Origin: Burkholderiaceae bacterium
Lineage (GTDB): Bacteria; Pseudomonadota; Gammaproteobacteria; Burkholderiales; Burkholderiaceae_C
Reading direction: 5' to 3'
NCBI GenBank assembly: GCA_019745555.1
Contig: JAIESX010000006.1
Coordinates: 124,001 to 188,000, forward strand
DNA: 64,000 nucleotides
Of the stretch, positions 39,998 to 48,519 are shown one piece after another (positions within the stretch are counted from its first letter, which is position 1; the number at the start of each line of letters is the position of its first letter). The notes under the pieces are model-generated. The model was given only the letters and a program-made list of their open reading frames with translations, did not search any database and had not been told where the DNA came from. The position numbers and the translations under genes were made by a program.

Positions 39998-40010
39998 GGG
40001 GTGGATGAGC

Positions 40011-40931
40011 TCAGGGCAGGGGCACGGCGTCGAGCATGGCGCGCACCTGTTCCAGCGGGCCACGGCCCGCGCTGGCCACAGGCACCAGGCGGTGGGCCGT
40101 GGTCTGCGGCAGGATGGCCTGCACATCGTCGGGTGCCACGTAGTCGCGCCCGCTGATCAGGGCCTGGGCCTTGGCGGCACGCAGCACGGCCAGACCGGCG
40201 CGGGGCGAGAGGCCCTGCACGAACCAGCGGCCGTTGCGCGTGGCGGCAATGATGTCCTGCAGGTAGTCGAGCAGGGGCGGTGCAGCGTGGATGGCCAGCA
40301 CCTGTTGCTGCAAGGCCTTGAGCTCCTCGGCGCTCAGCAGGCCCGGCAGCTGCTCGACCATCTCACGCCGTTCGCGGCCGGCCAGCAGCTCGCGTTCGGC
40401 GGCACGATCGGGGTAGCCCAGCGAGATGCGCATGAGGAATCGGTCGAGCTGTGATTCGGGCAGCGGGTGCGTGCCCAGCTGCTCCTGCGGGTTCTGGGTG
40501 GCGATCACGAAGAAGGGCAGCGGCAGCGGGCGCGTCTCACCCTCGATCGTGACCTGGCGCTCCTCCATGGCCTCGAGCAGGGCGCTCTGGGTCTTGGGGC
40601 TGGCACGGTTGATCTCGTCGGCCAGCAGCACCTGGGCGAAGATGGGGCCGGGATGGAAGACGAAGGCGTTCTGGTTGCGGTCGTAGATGGACACGCCCGA
40701 AAGGTCGCTGGGCATGAGGTCGGCCGTGAACTGCACGCGCGAGAACTGCAGGCCGAAGCTGCGTGAGAGCGCGTGCGCCAGCGTGGTCTTGCCCACGCCC
40801 GGGGCGTCCTCGATCAGCAGATGCCCCCCTGCGAGCAGGCAGGCCACGCCGTCGCTGACCTGGGCGGGCTTGCCGACGATGACCGTGTTGAGTTGTGCCA
40901 GCAGTGCTTTAATCTTGGCTTGTGCGTCCAT
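40011..40931 (-). CDS. MoxR-family AAA+ ATPase
   Basis: A 306-aa AAA+ chaperone-like ATPase. It has Walker A in EDAPGVGKTTLAHAL near residue 40, GVSIYDRNQNAFVFHPGPIFAQ, Walker B and surrounding LLADEINRASPKTQSALLEAMEE, sensor ATQNPQEQLGTHPLPESQLDRF with the arginine finger, and the lid region YVAPDDVQAILP. The track start 41729 is antisense to the HDAC gene; ATG 40931 (MDAQAKIKALLAQLNTVI) is normal. It is divergent from the HDAC gene, 30 bp apart, and is the first gene of a MoxR-DUF58 pair. Confidence 0.92.
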   Translation of the reverse strand: MDAQAKIKALLAQLNTVIVGKPAQVSDGVACLLAGGHLLIEDAPGVGKTTLAHALSRSFGLQFSRVQFTADLMPSDLSGVSIYDRNQNAFVFHPGPIFAQVLLADEINRASPKTQSALLEAMEERQVTIEGETRPLPLPFFVIATQNPQEQLGTHPLPESQLDRFLMRISLGYPDRAAERELLAGRERREMVEQLPGLLSAEELKALQQQVLAIHAAPPLLDYLQDIIAATRNGRWFVQGLSPRAGLAVLRAAKAQALISGRDYVAPDDVQAILPQTTAHRLVPVASAGRGPLEQVRAMLDAVPLP

Positions 40932-40961
40932 GGTGCGAACATAACCGAAATCGGATGAGTC

Positions 40962-41915
40962 ATGAGCAAGACAGGCTTTTACACACATGGTGACTGCCGC
41001 AAGCACGAGATGGGCCCCGGTCACCCGGAATGTCCCGAGCGGCTGGACGCCATCGAGGAGCGGCTGCTGATCAGCGGGGTGGACCATGCGCTGATCCGCA
41101 TCGAAGCGCCCATGGCCTCGCTCGACGAGGTGGAGCTGGCGCACAGCCGCACCCATGTGCTGGCCCTGCGTGGCATGAGTGCCACCCTGGCCGATGAGCA
41201 GCTTGCCGGCGGCCCGCGCTACGCCATGGTCGACCCGGACACTTCCATGAACGTGGACAGCTGGAACGCCATCCTGCGTGGCGCAGGGGCGGCCCTGGCG
41301 GCCACCGATGCCGTGATCGCCGGGGAACTGGAAAACGCCTTCTGTGCCGTGCGCCCGCCCGGGCATCACGCGGGCCGCGAGCAGGCCATGGGCTTCTGCT
41401 TCATCAACAACGTGGCCGTGGCCGCCAAGTACGCGGTGGAGCGGCACCGTCTCAAGCGCGTGGCCATCGTCGACTTCGACGTGCACCATGGCAACGGGAC
41501 CGAGGACATCGTGGCCGGCGATCCGCGCATCCTCATGGTGAGCTTCTACCAGCATCCCTTCTATCCGCCGGGCGGCTCGCGCTCGGACGCGGACAACCTG
41601 GTCAACGTGCCCGTGCCGGCCTACACCCGGGGCATGGCCATCCGCGAAGTCGTGGAGACGCAGTGGATGCCTCGGCTCGAGGCGCACAAGCCGGAGATGA
41701 TCTTCATCAGCGCCGGCTTCGACGCCCACCGCGAGGACGACCTAGCCCAGCTCGGTCTGGTCGAGGAGGACTATGCGTGGATCACCGGGCGCATCATGGA
41801 CGTGGCCCGTCGCTACAGCAAGCAGCGCATCGTCTCCTGTCTGGAGGGGGGCTACAACCTCAGCGCCTTGGGGCGCAGCGTGGAAGCTCACCTGCGCACG
41901 CTGGCCGGGGTCTGA
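40962..41915 (+). CDS. Histone deacetylase family hydrolase
   Basis: A 317-aa zinc-dependent amidohydrolase of the class II HDAC/acetylpolyamine amidohydrolase family. Zn ligands lie in VDFDVHHGNGTED (Asp and His) and SAGFDAHREDDLAQ (Asp). The catalytic His pair is in VRPPGHHAGREQAMGFCFINN. N-terminus HGDCRKHEMGPGHPECPERL is the family's HxxHP-type start. The bacterial substrate is likely an acetylated polyamine or small amide, not a histone. It is tightly divergent from moxR and converges with the DsrE-like gene. Confidence 0.92.
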   Translation: MSKTGFYTHGDCRKHEMGPGHPECPERLDAIEERLLISGVDHALIRIEAPMASLDEVELAHSRTHVLALRGMSATLADEQLAGGPRYAMVDPDTSMNVDSWNAILRGAGAALAATDAVIAGELENAFCAVRPPGHHAGREQAMGFCFINNVAVAAKYAVERHRLKRVAIVDFDVHHGNGTEDIVAGDPRILMVSFYQHPFYPPGGSRSDADNLVNVPVPAYTRGMAIREVVETQWMPRLEAHKPEMIFISAGFDAHREDDLAQLGLVEEDYAWITGRIMDVARRYSKQRIVSCLEGGYNLSALGRSVEAHLRTLAGV

Positions 41916-41924
41916 GGCCTCGGC

Positions 41925-42401
41925 TCACCAGGCGAGATAGGCGTACCCCTTTTCCTGGAACTCCATCACCGCGGCCGCGCCGACTTCCTCGATGCGCGCG
42001 ATGTCCAGCATGTCGGCCTTCTGCCATCCCAGGCTGTACATAGTGTTGCCGCAGGCCACGAACTCCACGCCATAGGACTCGCTCATGCTTTTGACGCGCT
42101 GCTGCAGCACCGGGGCCACCGGGCGCTGCGGTTTTTTCGCGAGCAGATGGATGCCCGGCCCCCAGACCACGACGGCGATGGCCACGTCGTCCACATACTT
42201 CTTGAGCATGGCGCCGATGGAGTTGAGGATGGCTTCCTGGTAGTCCGGCTCGGCACGGTTGAGCTGGTAGACGATCTTGTGCGGCGGGCCGTCGGCGCCC
42301 GGTTTGCCCGCCGCCCTTACGGGCAGGGCGGCGCCGGTGGCTGCTGCAGCGGCCACGGCGCCCAGCAGGTGACGGCGGGGCAGAGGTGAACGGTCGGTCA
42401 T
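41925..42401 (-). CDS. Secreted DsrE/DsrF-like protein
   Basis: A 158-aa protein with a twin-arginine-type leader (PLPRRHLLGAVAAAAATGAA then ALPVRA), predicting export in folded state. The mature part has the DsrE/F sulfur-relay fold pattern: KIVYQLNRAEPDYQEAILNSIGAML, AIAVVVWGPGIHLL, and VACGNTMYSLGW with one conserved-position Cys. Function unknown; it may bind a periplasmic sulfur or redox partner. ATG 42401 (MTDRSPLPRR) is chosen as giving the compact leader. Confidence 0.82.
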   Translation of the reverse strand: MTDRSPLPRRHLLGAVAAAAATGAALPVRAAGKPGADGPPHKIVYQLNRAEPDYQEAILNSIGAMLKKYVDDVAIAVVVWGPGIHLLAKKPQRPVAPVLQQRVKSMSESYGVEFVACGNTMYSLGWQKADMLDIARIEEVGAAAVMEFQEKGYAYLAW

Positions 42402-42466
42402 GGCAATCTCCATCAACAGGCCTGAGGTTAGCCGATCATGGAGCCGGTTTCAGCCTGCAGTTCTGT

Positions 42467-42472
42467 GAGAAT
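42467..42472 (+). promoter_or_regulatory. -10 of the MscS-type channel gene, possible leaderless start
   Basis: GAGAAT ends 8 nt before ATG 42481; no Shine-Dalgarno intervenes. Weak match, but the spacing equals that of coaBC, parE and murJ. Confidence 0.25.
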
Positions 42473-42480
42473 CGGCACCC

Positions 42481-43716
42481 ATGAGCGAACTTCAACATCT
42501 TTTGCAAGAGCTCGGTGGCACTCGACTCTGGGTCGAGGTGCTCGTGCTGCTGGCCTGTGTGAGCCTGGCCTGGGGCCTGGCGCGTCTGCTGCGGCGCGGC
42601 GCGTCCGCCGATTCCGTCTGGTTCGGCCGCTACACCATCGATGGCCTGCTGTTTCCGGTGCTGGCCGTGGTCCTCATCTACGTTGCGCGCTACGGTGTGG
42701 GGCTTCACCAGCCGGTGGTCGTGCTCAAGGTGGCGCTGCCCATCTTCATCTCCCTGGCTGCCATCCGCCTTTTTGCCCGCGTGCTCGGCGCTTCCTTTCC
42801 GCAGTCCTCGACGATCAAACTGATCGAGAGCGTGGTGTCCTGGCTGGCCTGGGGCGGGGCGGTGCTCTGGATCACGGGGCTGTTGCCGGCGGTGCTGGCC
42901 GAGCTCGAGGCCATCTCCTTTGCCTTCGGCAAGACGCGCATCAGCCTGCGCACCCTGTTCGAAGGCGTGCTGTCCTCGGGCGTGATGCTGGTGGTGGTGC
43001 TCTGGATCTCGGCCACCATCGAGAAGCGCGTGCTGCGCGAGGCCGTGGGCGACCTGTCCATGCGCAAGGTGGCGGCCAACGTCATCCGCGCGGGGCTGCT
43101 GCTGGTGGGCCTGCTCTTCGTGCTCTCGGCCGTGGGGGTGGATCTCACGGCGCTGTCGGTACTCGGTGGTGCGCTGGGCGTGGGTCTGGGCTTCGGCTTG
43201 CAGAAGCTCGCGGCCAACTACGTCAGCGGCTTCGTGATCCTGATCGAGCGTTCGCTGCGTATCGGCGACCTGGTGCGGGTGGACAATTTCGAGGGCGTGG
43301 TGACGGACATCAAGACCCGCTATACCCTGCTCCGTGCGCTCAACGGCCGTGAGTCCGTGGTGCCCAACGAGCTCTTCATCACCCAGCGGGTCGAGAACCT
43401 CACGGCGGCCGACCCCAAGGTCTCGGTCACTCTCAATGTCTCGGTGGCCTATGACAGTGATGTGGATCAGGTGCAGCAGATCCTGCTGGCTGCGGCCTTG
43501 AGCAGTCCGCGTGTATTGCGGGAGCCGGCTCCCGCAGCTCATCTGGCCAATTTCGGGGCCGACGGACTGGAGTTCACGCTGGCGTTCTGGATTGCCGATC
43601 CGGAAAACGGTCAGCTGGGTCTGCGCTCGGACATCAACCTGGCCATCCTGCGTGGCTTGCGCGCGGCCGGCATCGAGATTCCGTACCCGCAGCGCGTGGT
43701 CCACACAAAATCCTGA
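42481..43716 (+). CDS. Small-conductance mechanosensitive channel (MscS family)
   Basis: A 411-aa inner membrane channel. About five hydrophobic segments precede the pore helix (LTALSVLGGALGVGLGFGLQKLAANYVSGFVIL, the MscS TM3 Gly/Ala pattern), followed by the cytoplasmic beta domain SLRIGDLVRVDNFEGVVTDIKTRYTLLRALNGRESVVPNELF and a C-terminal alpha/beta vestibule. It releases solutes on hypo-osmotic shock. The extra N-terminal helices make it longer than E. coli MscS (286 aa). Not operonic with etfB, which has its own promoter 167 bp away. Confidence 0.9.
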   Translation: MSELQHLLQELGGTRLWVEVLVLLACVSLAWGLARLLRRGASADSVWFGRYTIDGLLFPVLAVVLIYVARYGVGLHQPVVVLKVALPIFISLAAIRLFARVLGASFPQSSTIKLIESVVSWLAWGGAVLWITGLLPAVLAELEAISFAFGKTRISLRTLFEGVLSSGVMLVVVLWISATIEKRVLREAVGDLSMRKVAANVIRAGLLLVGLLFVLSAVGVDLTALSVLGGALGVGLGFGLQKLAANYVSGFVILIERSLRIGDLVRVDNFEGVVTDIKTRYTLLRALNGRESVVPNELFITQRVENLTAADPKVSVTLNVSVAYDSDVDQVQQILLAAALSSPRVLREPAPAAHLANFGADGLEFTLAFWIADPENGQLGLRSDINLAILRGLRAAGIEIPYPQRVVHTKS

Positions 43717-43763
43717 GCAGATGCTCCGGCGGCCGGATTTCTCGGCATATAATCCAAAAAAGC

Positions 43764-43775
43764 ACGACCGTTCGT
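43764..43775. promoter_or_regulatory. TetR-type inverted repeat upstream of etfB
   Basis: ACGACCGTTCGT is a 12-bp palindrome with one mismatch pair, flanked by A- and T-runs (AAAAAAGC and TTTTG). Such CGA-x-CG-TTCG sequences are common TetR-family operator cores in Burkholderiales. Confidence 0.4.
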
Positions 43776-43816
43776 TTTTGTGTCGCGCAGGTGCCCTTGA
43801 AGGCCGGCGCAGCGCC

Positions 43817-43848
43817 TAGAATCGTCCGATTGACGTGCACGTCAATCG
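43817..43848 (+). promoter_or_regulatory. etfB promoter -10 plus 22-bp perfect palindrome
   Basis: A -10 TAGAAT (43817-43822) is followed 4 bp later by CGATTGACGTGCACGTCAATCG (43827-43848), perfectly palindromic over 22 bp. Its position over the predicted start of transcription fits repressor binding. CTTGAAG lies 15 bp upstream of the -10 as a loosely spaced -35. Confidence 0.6.
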
Positions 43849-43883
43849 AATCTCTGAATCAGTAACCAGCAGGAGTGGCTCCC

Positions 43884-44633
43884 ATGAAAGTCCTCGTCCC
43901 CGTCAAACGCGTGGTCGACTACAACGTCAAGGTCCGGGTCAAGTCGGACAACACCGGCGTTGATATTGCCAACGTCAAGATGAGCATGAACCCCTTTGAC
44001 GAGATCGCCGTCGAAGAGGCCGTGCGCCTGAAGGAAAAGGGTGCCGTCACCGAAGTCATCGCCGTCTCCTGCGGCGTGGCCCAGTGCCAGGAAACCCTGC
44101 GCACGGCCATGGCCATCGGTGCCGACCGCGCCATCCTGGTCGAGACCAACGAGGAGCTGCAGCCCCTGGCCGTGGCCAAGCTGCTCAAGGCCCTGGTCGA
44201 CAAGGAACAGCCGGGCCTGGTCATCCTGGGCAAGCAGGCCATCGACGACGACTGCAACCAGACCGGCCAGATGCTGGCCGCGCTGGCCGATCTGCCGCAA
44301 GCCACCTTCGCCTCCAAGGTCGAAGTGGCCGATGGCAAGGCCCAGGTCACGCGCGAAGTCGACGGCGGCCTGGAGACGCTGAGCGTGAGCCTGCCGGCCG
44401 TGGTCACCACCGACCTGCGCCTGAACGAGCCGCGTTACGTCACGCTGCCCAACATCATGAAGGCCAAGAAGAAGCAGCTCGACACGCTCAAGCCCGAAGA
44501 CCTGGGTGTGGATGTCGCGCCGCGCATCAAGACCCTCAAGGTCAGCGAGCCGCCCAAGCGCAGCGCCGGCATCAAGGTGCCCGACGTCGCCACCCTGGTG
44601 GCCAAGCTGAAGAACGAAGCCAAAGTGATCTGA
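43884..44633 (+). CDS. etfB: Electron transfer flavoprotein subunit beta
   Basis: With EtfA it carries electrons from acyl-CoA dehydrogenases to ETF-ubiquinone oxidoreductase. The 249-aa protein begins [20 protein letters not shown], then [21 protein letters not shown], the AMP-binding [31 protein letters not shown] region and ADPRI-like ATG-rich end; the ETF-beta recognition loop [10 protein letters not shown] is visible. ATG 43884, with AGGAG upstream, replaces the track's 43875. etfA starts 9 bp later. Confidence 0.95.
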   Translation: MKVLVPVKRVVDYNVKVRVKSDNTGVDIANVKMSMNPFDEIAVEEAVRLKEKGAVTEVIAVSCGVAQCQETLRTAMAIGADRAILVETNEELQPLAVAKLLKALVDKEQPGLVILGKQAIDDDCNQTGQMLAALADLPQATFASKVEVADGKAQVTREVDGGLETLSVSLPAVVTTDLRLNEPRYVTLPNIMKAKKKQLDTLKPEDLGVDVAPRIKTLKVSEPPKRSAGIKVPDVATLVAKLKNEAKVI

Positions 44634-44642
44634 GGACCCGAC

Positions 44643-45575
44643 ATGACTGCACTCGTTATTGCCGAACACGACAACGCGTCCATCAAGGGCGCCACCCTCA
44701 ACACCGTGACCGCGGCGCTGGCCTGCGGTGGCGACGTCCACGTGCTGGTGGCCGGTCACAACGCGGCTGCCGCGGCTGCCGCGGCCGGCAAGATTGCCGG
44801 CGTCAGCAAGGTCATCCACGCCGACGGCGCGCAACTCGCGCATGGCCTGGCCGAGAACGTCGCCGCCCAGGTATTGGCCATCGCGGGCAACTACAGCCAC
44901 ATCCTGTTTCCGGCCACGGCCTCGGGCAAGAACGTGGCCCCGCGTGTGGCCGCCAAGCTGGACGTGGCTCAGGTCTCCGACATCACCAAGGTGGTGAGTG
45001 CCGACACCTTCGAGCGCCCCATCTACGCCGGCAACGCCATCGCCACCGTTCAGAGCACCGACGCCAAGAAGGTGATCACCGTGCGCACCACGGGTTTTGA
45101 CGCCGCTGCCGCCACCGGTGGCAGCGCTGCCGTCGAGACCGCCGTGGCTGCCGCCGACAGCGGCAAGAGCAGCTTTGTCGGTTCCGAGATTGCCAAGAAC
45201 GACCGCCCCGAGCTGACCGCCGCCAAGATCATCGTCTCCGGTGGCCGTGCCCTCGGTTCGAGCGAGAAGTTCAACGAGGTCATGACCCCGCTGGCCGACA
45301 AGCTGGGCGCCGCCATCGGTGCCAGCCGCGCCGCGGTGGACGCGGGCTACGCGCCCAACGACCTGCAGGTCGGCCAGACCGGCAAGATCGTCGCGCCCCA
45401 GCTCTACATCGCCGCCGGCATCTCGGGCGCCATCCAGCACCTGGCCGGCATGAAGGACAGCAAGGTCATCGTGGCCATCAACAAGGACCCCGAGGCCCCG
45501 ATCTTCTCGGTCGCCGACTACGGCCTGGAAGCAGACCTGTTCACCGCCGTGCCCGAGCTGGTCAAGGCCCTCTGA
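44643..45575 (+). CDS. etfA: Electron transfer flavoprotein subunit alpha
   Basis: FAD-binding partner of EtfB. The 310-aa protein has the N-terminal ETF domain ([21 protein letters not shown]) and the C-terminal FAD-binding domain with [38 protein letters not shown] and [17 protein letters not shown], followed by [20 protein letters not shown]. It lies 9 bp after etfB, and a strong terminator follows at 45589. Confidence 0.96.
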   Translation: MTALVIAEHDNASIKGATLNTVTAALACGGDVHVLVAGHNAAAAAAAAGKIAGVSKVIHADGAQLAHGLAENVAAQVLAIAGNYSHILFPATASGKNVAPRVAAKLDVAQVSDITKVVSADTFERPIYAGNAIATVQSTDAKKVITVRTTGFDAAAATGGSAAVETAVAAADSGKSSFVGSEIAKNDRPELTAAKIIVSGGRALGSSEKFNEVMTPLADKLGAAIGASRAAVDAGYAPNDLQVGQTGKIVAPQLYIAAGISGAIQHLAGMKDSKVIVAINKDPEAPIFSVADYGLEADLFTAVPELVKAL

Positions 45576-45588
45576 TCCGCTGAACCGA

Positions 45589-45616
45589 GGGCGTCACGGC
45601 GTGACGCCCTTTTTTT
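45589..45616 (+). terminator. etfBA terminator
   Basis: GGGCGTCAC-GGC-GTGACGCCC, a perfect 9-bp stem with 3-nt loop followed by seven T. It separates etfBA from the acyl-CoA dehydrogenase gene, though some read-through is possible. Confidence 0.92.
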
Positions 45617-45643
45617 GTACCTGTTTCGTCCCCGGAGTCTTCC

Positions 45644-47428
45644 ATGAGCTACACCGCCCCCCTCAAGGACATGCTGTTCAACATCAAGCACCTGGCGCGC
45701 ATCGACGAGATCGCCAAGCTGCCGGGCTTCGAGGACGCAGGCTACGACACGGCCCAGGCCGTGCTCGAGGAGGCGGCCAAGTTCAACGAACAGGTTGTCG
45801 CGCCCCTGAACTGGGACGGCGACCGCAATCCTTCGAGCTGGAAGGACGGCCAGGTCAGCACCACGCCCGGTTTCAAGAACGCCTTCCGCCAGTTCGGCGA
45901 AGGCGGCTGGCAGGGCCTGCAGCACCCGGCCGACTTCGGCGGCCAGGGCTTGCCCAAGACCATCGGCGCGGCCTGCATCGAGATGGTCAACAGCGCCAAC
46001 CTGAGCTTCGCGCTCTGCCCGTTGCTCACTGACGGCGCCATCGAAGCCCTGCTGACCGCGGGCAGTGATGAGCTCAAGGCCACCTACCTGGAAAAGCTGG
46101 TCAGCGGTGAGTGGACCGGCACCATGAACCTGACCGAGCCCCAGGCCGGTTCCGACCTGGCCCTGGTGCGCAGCCGCGCCGAGCCCCAGCCCGACGGGAC
46201 CTACAAGGTCTTCGGCACCAAGATCTTCATCACCTATGGCGAGCACGACATGGCGGACAACATCGTCCACCTCGTGCTGGCGCGCGTGACGGGTGCGCCC
46301 GAGGGCATCAAGGGCATCAGCCTCTTTGTCGTGCCCAAGTTCCTCGTCAACAAGGATGGCAGCCTGGGTGCGCGCAACGACGTGCACTGTGTGAGCATCG
46401 AGCACAAGCTGGGCATCAAGGCCAGTCCCACGGCCGTGCTGCAGTACGGCGACCACGGTGGCGCCGTGGGCTACCTCGTGGGCCAGGAAAACCGCGGCCT
46501 CGAGTACATGTTCATCATGATGAACGCCGCGCGCTACGCCGTGGGCATGCAGGGCATTGCCGTGGCCGAGCGTGCCTACCAGCAGGCCGTAGCCTATGCG
46601 CGCGATCGTGTGCAGAGCCGTCCCGTGGATGGCTCGCTCAAGACCAGCGCGCCCATCATCCACCACCCGGACGTGCGTCGCATGCTCATGACCATGCGCG
46701 CCTACACCGAAGGCTGCCGTGCCATGGCCTCCGTGGCCGCCGCGGCCTACGACGCCGCGCATCACCACCCCGACGCCGAGGCACGCAAGACGAACCAGGC
46801 CTTCTACGAATTCATGGTGCCGCTGGTCAAGGGCTACAGCACCGAGATGAGCCTCGAAGTCACGAGCCTGGGTGTGCAGGTGCACGGTGGCATGGGCTTC
46901 ATCGAGGAGACGGGTGCGGCCCAGCATTACCGTGACGCCAAGATCCTCACCATTTACGAAGGCACGACCGCCATCCAGGCCAACGACCTCGTGGGCCGCA
47001 AGACCCTGCGCGACGGCGGCCAGACCGCCAAGGCCATCGCCCAGCAGGTGGCCAACACCGTGGCCGAGCTCAAGAAGAACGGCAGCGCCGACGCGCTGGC
47101 TGTCGCCGCGCGCCTGGACGCCGCACGCCAGGCCTTCGTCGACGTGGTCGAGTTCATGGCCGCCGAGAAGGACCCCAATGCCGTCTACGCCGGCAGCGTG
47201 CCCTACCTCATGCTCGCAGGCAATCTGATGGCCGGCTGGCAGCTCGCGCGTGCCCTGCTCGTGGCCCAGGCCGAACTGGCACGCGGCGAGGACACCGCGT
47301 TCATGCAGAGCAAGATCGCCGTCGCGCGCTTCTATGCCGAGCACATGCTGAGCAAGGCCCCGGGGATGCGCGACAGCATCGTGGCTGGCGCTGCCAGCGT
47401 GACGGCCCTGCCGCTCGAAGCCTTCTGA
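45644..47428 (+). CDS. Acyl-CoA dehydrogenase (long, DmdC/FadE-like branch)
   Basis: A 594-aa flavoprotein oxidising acyl-CoA to 2-enoyl-CoA and passing electrons to ETF. N-terminal extension with YTAPLKDMLFNIKHLARI is typical of the ~600-aa branch annotated as DmdC-like or acyl-CoA dehydrogenase C-terminal-domain proteins. The FAD contact motif is MNLTEPQAGSDLALVRS, the C-terminal motif GGMGFIEETGAAQHYRDAKILTIYEGTTAIQ contains the likely catalytic Glu. A C-terminal domain from about residue 470 is the branch-specific tail. Exact substrate chain length is unknown. It sits 68 bp after etfA, beyond a terminator. Confidence 0.9.
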   Translation: MSYTAPLKDMLFNIKHLARIDEIAKLPGFEDAGYDTAQAVLEEAAKFNEQVVAPLNWDGDRNPSSWKDGQVSTTPGFKNAFRQFGEGGWQGLQHPADFGGQGLPKTIGAACIEMVNSANLSFALCPLLTDGAIEALLTAGSDELKATYLEKLVSGEWTGTMNLTEPQAGSDLALVRSRAEPQPDGTYKVFGTKIFITYGEHDMADNIVHLVLARVTGAPEGIKGISLFVVPKFLVNKDGSLGARNDVHCVSIEHKLGIKASPTAVLQYGDHGGAVGYLVGQENRGLEYMFIMMNAARYAVGMQGIAVAERAYQQAVAYARDRVQSRPVDGSLKTSAPIIHHPDVRRMLMTMRAYTEGCRAMASVAAAAYDAAHHHPDAEARKTNQAFYEFMVPLVKGYSTEMSLEVTSLGVQVHGGMGFIEETGAAQHYRDAKILTIYEGTTAIQANDLVGRKTLRDGGQTAKAIAQQVANTVAELKKNGSADALAVAARLDAARQAFVDVVEFMAAEKDPNAVYAGSVPYLMLAGNLMAGWQLARALLVAQAELARGEDTAFMQSKIAVARFYAEHMLSKAPGMRDSIVAGAASVTALPLEAF

Positions 47429-47430
47429 TT

Positions 47431-47447
47431 GCTATAAGAAAAAGAGC
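47431..47447. repeat. GCTA-N9-TAGC-type repeat, copy 3 (one end mismatched)
   Basis: GCTATAAGAAAAAGAGC has the same 17-nt length; the right end is GAGC instead of TAGC. It lies directly after the acyl-CoA dehydrogenase stop. Confidence 0.35.
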
Positions 47448-47449
47448 AG

Positions 47450-47488
47450 ACGGCTGTCGCGCGATGGACATCGGCGGCAGCCGTTTTT
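47450..47488 (+). terminator. Terminator of the acyl-CoA dehydrogenase gene
   Basis: ACGGCTG ... CAGCCGT with an inner CGATG-GA-CATCG stem, followed by five T (TTTTTG). This is a two-part stem-loop. Confidence 0.6.
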
Positions 47489-47523
47489 GCTGAAAATGAT
47501 CTAGACCTCTTCCGGAGACATCT

Positions 47524-48492
47524 GTGTCCAAGCTCCCCGCCGTCCTGCAGAACCTGCCGCTGCCCGTCATCGGCTCGCCGCTCTTCATCATCAGCAACCC
47601 CAAGCTCGTTATCGCCCAGTGCATTGCGGGTGTGGTGGGTTCCATGCCCGCGCTCAATGCGCGCCCCGCTGCTCAGCTCGACGAGTGGCTGGCCGAGATC
47701 ACCGAGGCCCTGGCCGCGCACAACAAGGCCCATCCAGATCGTCCGGCCGCGCCCTTTGCGATCAACCAGATCGTGCACAAGTCTAATGACCGGCTCGAGC
47801 ACGACATGGCACTGTGCGTGAAGTACAAGGTGCCGGTCATCATCACCTCGCTGGGTGCGCGTGAAGAGATCAACCAGGCCGCCCACAGTTACGGCGGCGT
47901 GGTGCTGCACGACATCATCAACAACAAGTTCGCGCACAAGGCCATCGAGAAAGGGGCCGACGGCCTGATTGCCGTGGCGGCCGGCGCGGGCGGCCATGCG
48001 GGCGTGAAGAGCCCGTTTGCCCTGGTGCAGGAGATCCGCCAGTGGTTCGACGGCCCGCTGGCGCTCAGCGGCTCGATCAGCACCGGTGCCTCGGTGCTCG
48101 CGGCGCAGGCCATGGGCGCGGACTTCGCCTACATCGGCTCAGCTTTCATCGCCACCCACGAGGCACGCGCGGTCGAGGCCTATAAGCAGGCCATCGTCGA
48201 GGGCAGCTCGGACGATATCGTCTACAGCAATCTCTTCACCGGCGTGCACGGCAACTACCTGGCGCCCAGCATCCGTGCCGCCGGCCTGGACCCGGAGAAC
48301 CTGCCCGAGAGCGACCCCAGCAAGATGAACTTCGGCGGCGACGCCAAGAAGGCCTGGAAGGACATCTGGGGCTCGGGCCAGGGCATCGGCGCCATCACCC
48401 AGGTACAGGGCGCGGGCGACTACATCGAACAGCTCAAGCGCGAGTACCGCGCTGCGCGCGAGCGCCTGCTGGCCGTCTCGGCTGGTATCTGA
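47524..48492 (+). CDS. NAD(P)H-flavin oxidoreductase of the nitronate monooxygenase family
   Basis: A 322-aa FMN-dependent TIM-barrel protein. It has the family's PVIGSPLFIISNPKLVIAQ N-terminus, phosphate-binding AAGAGGHAGVKSP mid-protein with the candidate catalytic His, and ALSGSISTGASVLAAQAMGADFAYIGSAFIATHEA near residue 180. Members oxidise nitronates or act as enoyl reductases; the beta-oxidation-related neighbours make the latter possible. It begins with GTG 47524. It converges with the truncated EptA gene. Confidence 0.88.
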   Translation: MSKLPAVLQNLPLPVIGSPLFIISNPKLVIAQCIAGVVGSMPALNARPAAQLDEWLAEITEALAAHNKAHPDRPAAPFAINQIVHKSNDRLEHDMALCVKYKVPVIITSLGAREEINQAAHSYGGVVLHDIINNKFAHKAIEKGADGLIAVAAGAGGHAGVKSPFALVQEIRQWFDGPLALSGSISTGASVLAAQAMGADFAYIGSAFIATHEARAVEAYKQAIVEGSSDDIVYSNLFTGVHGNYLAPSIRAAGLDPENLPESDPSKMNFGGDAKKAWKDIWGSGQGIGAITQVQGAGDYIEQLKREYRAARERLLAVSAGI

Positions 48493-48519
48493 GGCGCACT
48501 TTGCGCTTGCGCGCTACGT

